8,506 bases of DNA from a bacterium (GTDB lineage: Bacteria > Babelota > Babeliae > Babelales > GCA-2401785), in assembly GCA_030629865.1 (NCBI GenBank), contig DAOVOC010000035.1, positions 1 to 8,506 on the forward strand. Reading direction: 5' to 3'. Below, piece by piece: positions 7,576-8,506 of the stretch (within the stretch, counting starts at the first letter, position 1; every line of letters begins with the position of its first letter). The notes below the pieces were generated by a model that was not told the origin of the DNA, ran no database searches, and worked only from the letters and a program-made list of their open reading frames with translations. The position numbers were made by a program, and so were the translations under genes.

Positions 7576-8506
7576 TAAGCGTAAGCGTATTTTGTTTGTT
7601 CACCACGGAGAAGGAATTGGCGGGGCGCCCATAAGTCTTTTACAAATGGTTTGTGCGCTTGATCTTAAAAAATACGAGCCAATTGTGCTTTTTTTGCACG
7701 ACTCAGATGCCGTTGATCTCTTTAAAGAACGTGGCATCACTATTTTGGGTCCTGTTAACCGATATGATTTCCAGCACACAAAGATTTGGTGGTATCGATT
7801 ATATCACCCGCACCACATGCTCAGATCGCTGAGGGATTCGTGGTGTTTGTTGCGTGGTGAGGTAGAAGCGTGGATAAAAAAGGTTAAGCCCGATATTGTT
7901 CACCTCAACACAAGCTCTCTTCTTGTATGGGGCATTATTGCAAAGCGACTAAAAATACCCGTTGTGTGGCACATTCGCGAGCCGTTGGCGCCTGGATATT
8001 TTGGCATTAGAAGGTGGCTTGTTAAATATGTTGTAGGAAAATATGCAGATATAATTTTGCCTATCTGTAAGAACGATGCCAAGCCGTGGATTCACCTAAA
8101 AAAAACACATGTTTTGTACAATGCGGTCGATTTAAAGCGATTTGATTCAAAAAAACAACAAGCAGTCTCTGTGCCTACAATATTTTTTCTTGGGGGGCTT
8201 TCGCGAGAAAAAGGTACACACATTATTTTGCAGGCATTTGCAAAATTGCTAAAAAGGCTTTCCGCCGCCCGCCTTGTTATTGCTGGCTATTGGGGCGATG
8301 GTAACAAAAGTGGCTGGAGAGCGATTTTTGGCAAATCACCAGCCGAAAAATTTAAGGATGAAGCCGAACGTTTATTAAAGCCGATAAAAAACTCTGTTGA
8401 ATTGGTTGGGGCAATTAAAAATGTTCCTGAAGTGATGGCAAAAAGTTCATGTGTTGTTTTTCCTGCTACGGTTGGACATTTTGCACGTCCAATTATCGAG
8501 TCCGGA
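7568..8506 (+). CDS. Glycosyltransferase, GT4-like GT-B fold (3'-truncated)
   Basis: The frame is open from ATG 7568 to the last base, giving 313 residues; I translated it directly because it has no stop in the window. The N-terminal domain starts RKRILFVHHGEGIGGAPISL (5-24) with the glycine-rich loop GIGGAP, then VKPDIVHLNTS (106-116) and VVWHIREPL (132-140). The interdomain motif is YNAVDLKRF (184-192), the donor domain begins FFLGGLSREKGTHIIL (206-221) and LVIAGYWG (236-243), and the window ends in FPATVGHFARPIIESG (298-313). The glutamate at 311 is the second of E-x7-E; the first position is not glutamate, as in a GT4 subgroup with an HFARPIIE-type motif. About 80-100 residues are probably missing. 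Its ATG overlaps the asparagine synthase gene by 8 bases and has a good ribosome binding site. It is probably a sugar transferase of the same glycan pathway. Confidence 0.92.
   Translation, partial: MNNKRKRILFVHHGEGIGGAPISLLQMVCALDLKKYEPIVLFLHDSDAVDLFKERGITILGPVNRYDFQHTKIWWYRLYHPHHMLRSLRDSWCLLRGEVEAWIKKVKPDIVHLNTSSLLVWGIIAKRLKIPVVWHIREPLAPGYFGIRRWLVKYVVGKYADIILPICKNDAKPWIHLKKTHVLYNAVDLKRFDSKKQQAVSVPTIFFLGGLSREKGTHIILQAFAKLLKRLSAARLVIAGYWGDGNKSGWRAIFGKSPAEKFKDEAERLLKPIKNSVELVGAIKNVPEVMAKSSCVVFPATVGHFARPIIESG

Overview
The window is one stretch of a surface-polysaccharide biosynthesis locus. It holds seven genes, all on the + strand and almost without gaps: adjacent genes overlap by 8 to 37 bases or lie 9 to 47 bases apart. 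The first and last genes run off the window edges, so the locus continues in both directions. I saw no RNA gene, insertion sequence, CRISPR array, long repeat, terminator or convincing promoter. The layout fits a single polycistronic transcript that starts upstream of base 1.

Order: (1) the C-terminal half of a GT4-type glycosyltransferase, to base 622; (2) a polytopic polysaccharide flippase of the Wzx/PST type, 609-1952; (3) a CgeB-like GT-B glycosyltransferase, 1916-3061; (4) a second GT4-type glycosyltransferase, 3071-4276; (5) a UDP-glucose 6-dehydrogenase, 4324-5739; (6) a glutamine-hydrolysing asparagine synthase family protein, 5749-7575; (7) the N-terminal three quarters or so of a third GT4-type glycosyltransferase, 7568 to the window end.

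Together these suggest a route in which UDP-glucose is oxidised to UDP-glucuronate, several cytoplasmic GT-B enzymes build a glycan on a lipid carrier, and the flippase moves it across the inner membrane. The asparagine synthase homologue directly behind the dehydrogenase may amidate the uronic acid rather than make free asparagine. That is an inference from gene order and from known O-antigen amidotransferases. No polymerase, initiating sugar-phosphate transferase or ligase is visible here.

Organism: a bacterium using the standard code (TGG for Trp, TGA as a stop after the flippase), with ATG and GTG starts. Three 60-base lines counted by hand gave about 39% GC, with T above A and G above C on the coding strand. 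Such loci are heavily exchanged between lineages, and I cannot name the phylum from this window. The gene content is that of an ordinary, well-built glycan locus. The most interesting point is the dehydrogenase-amidotransferase pair.
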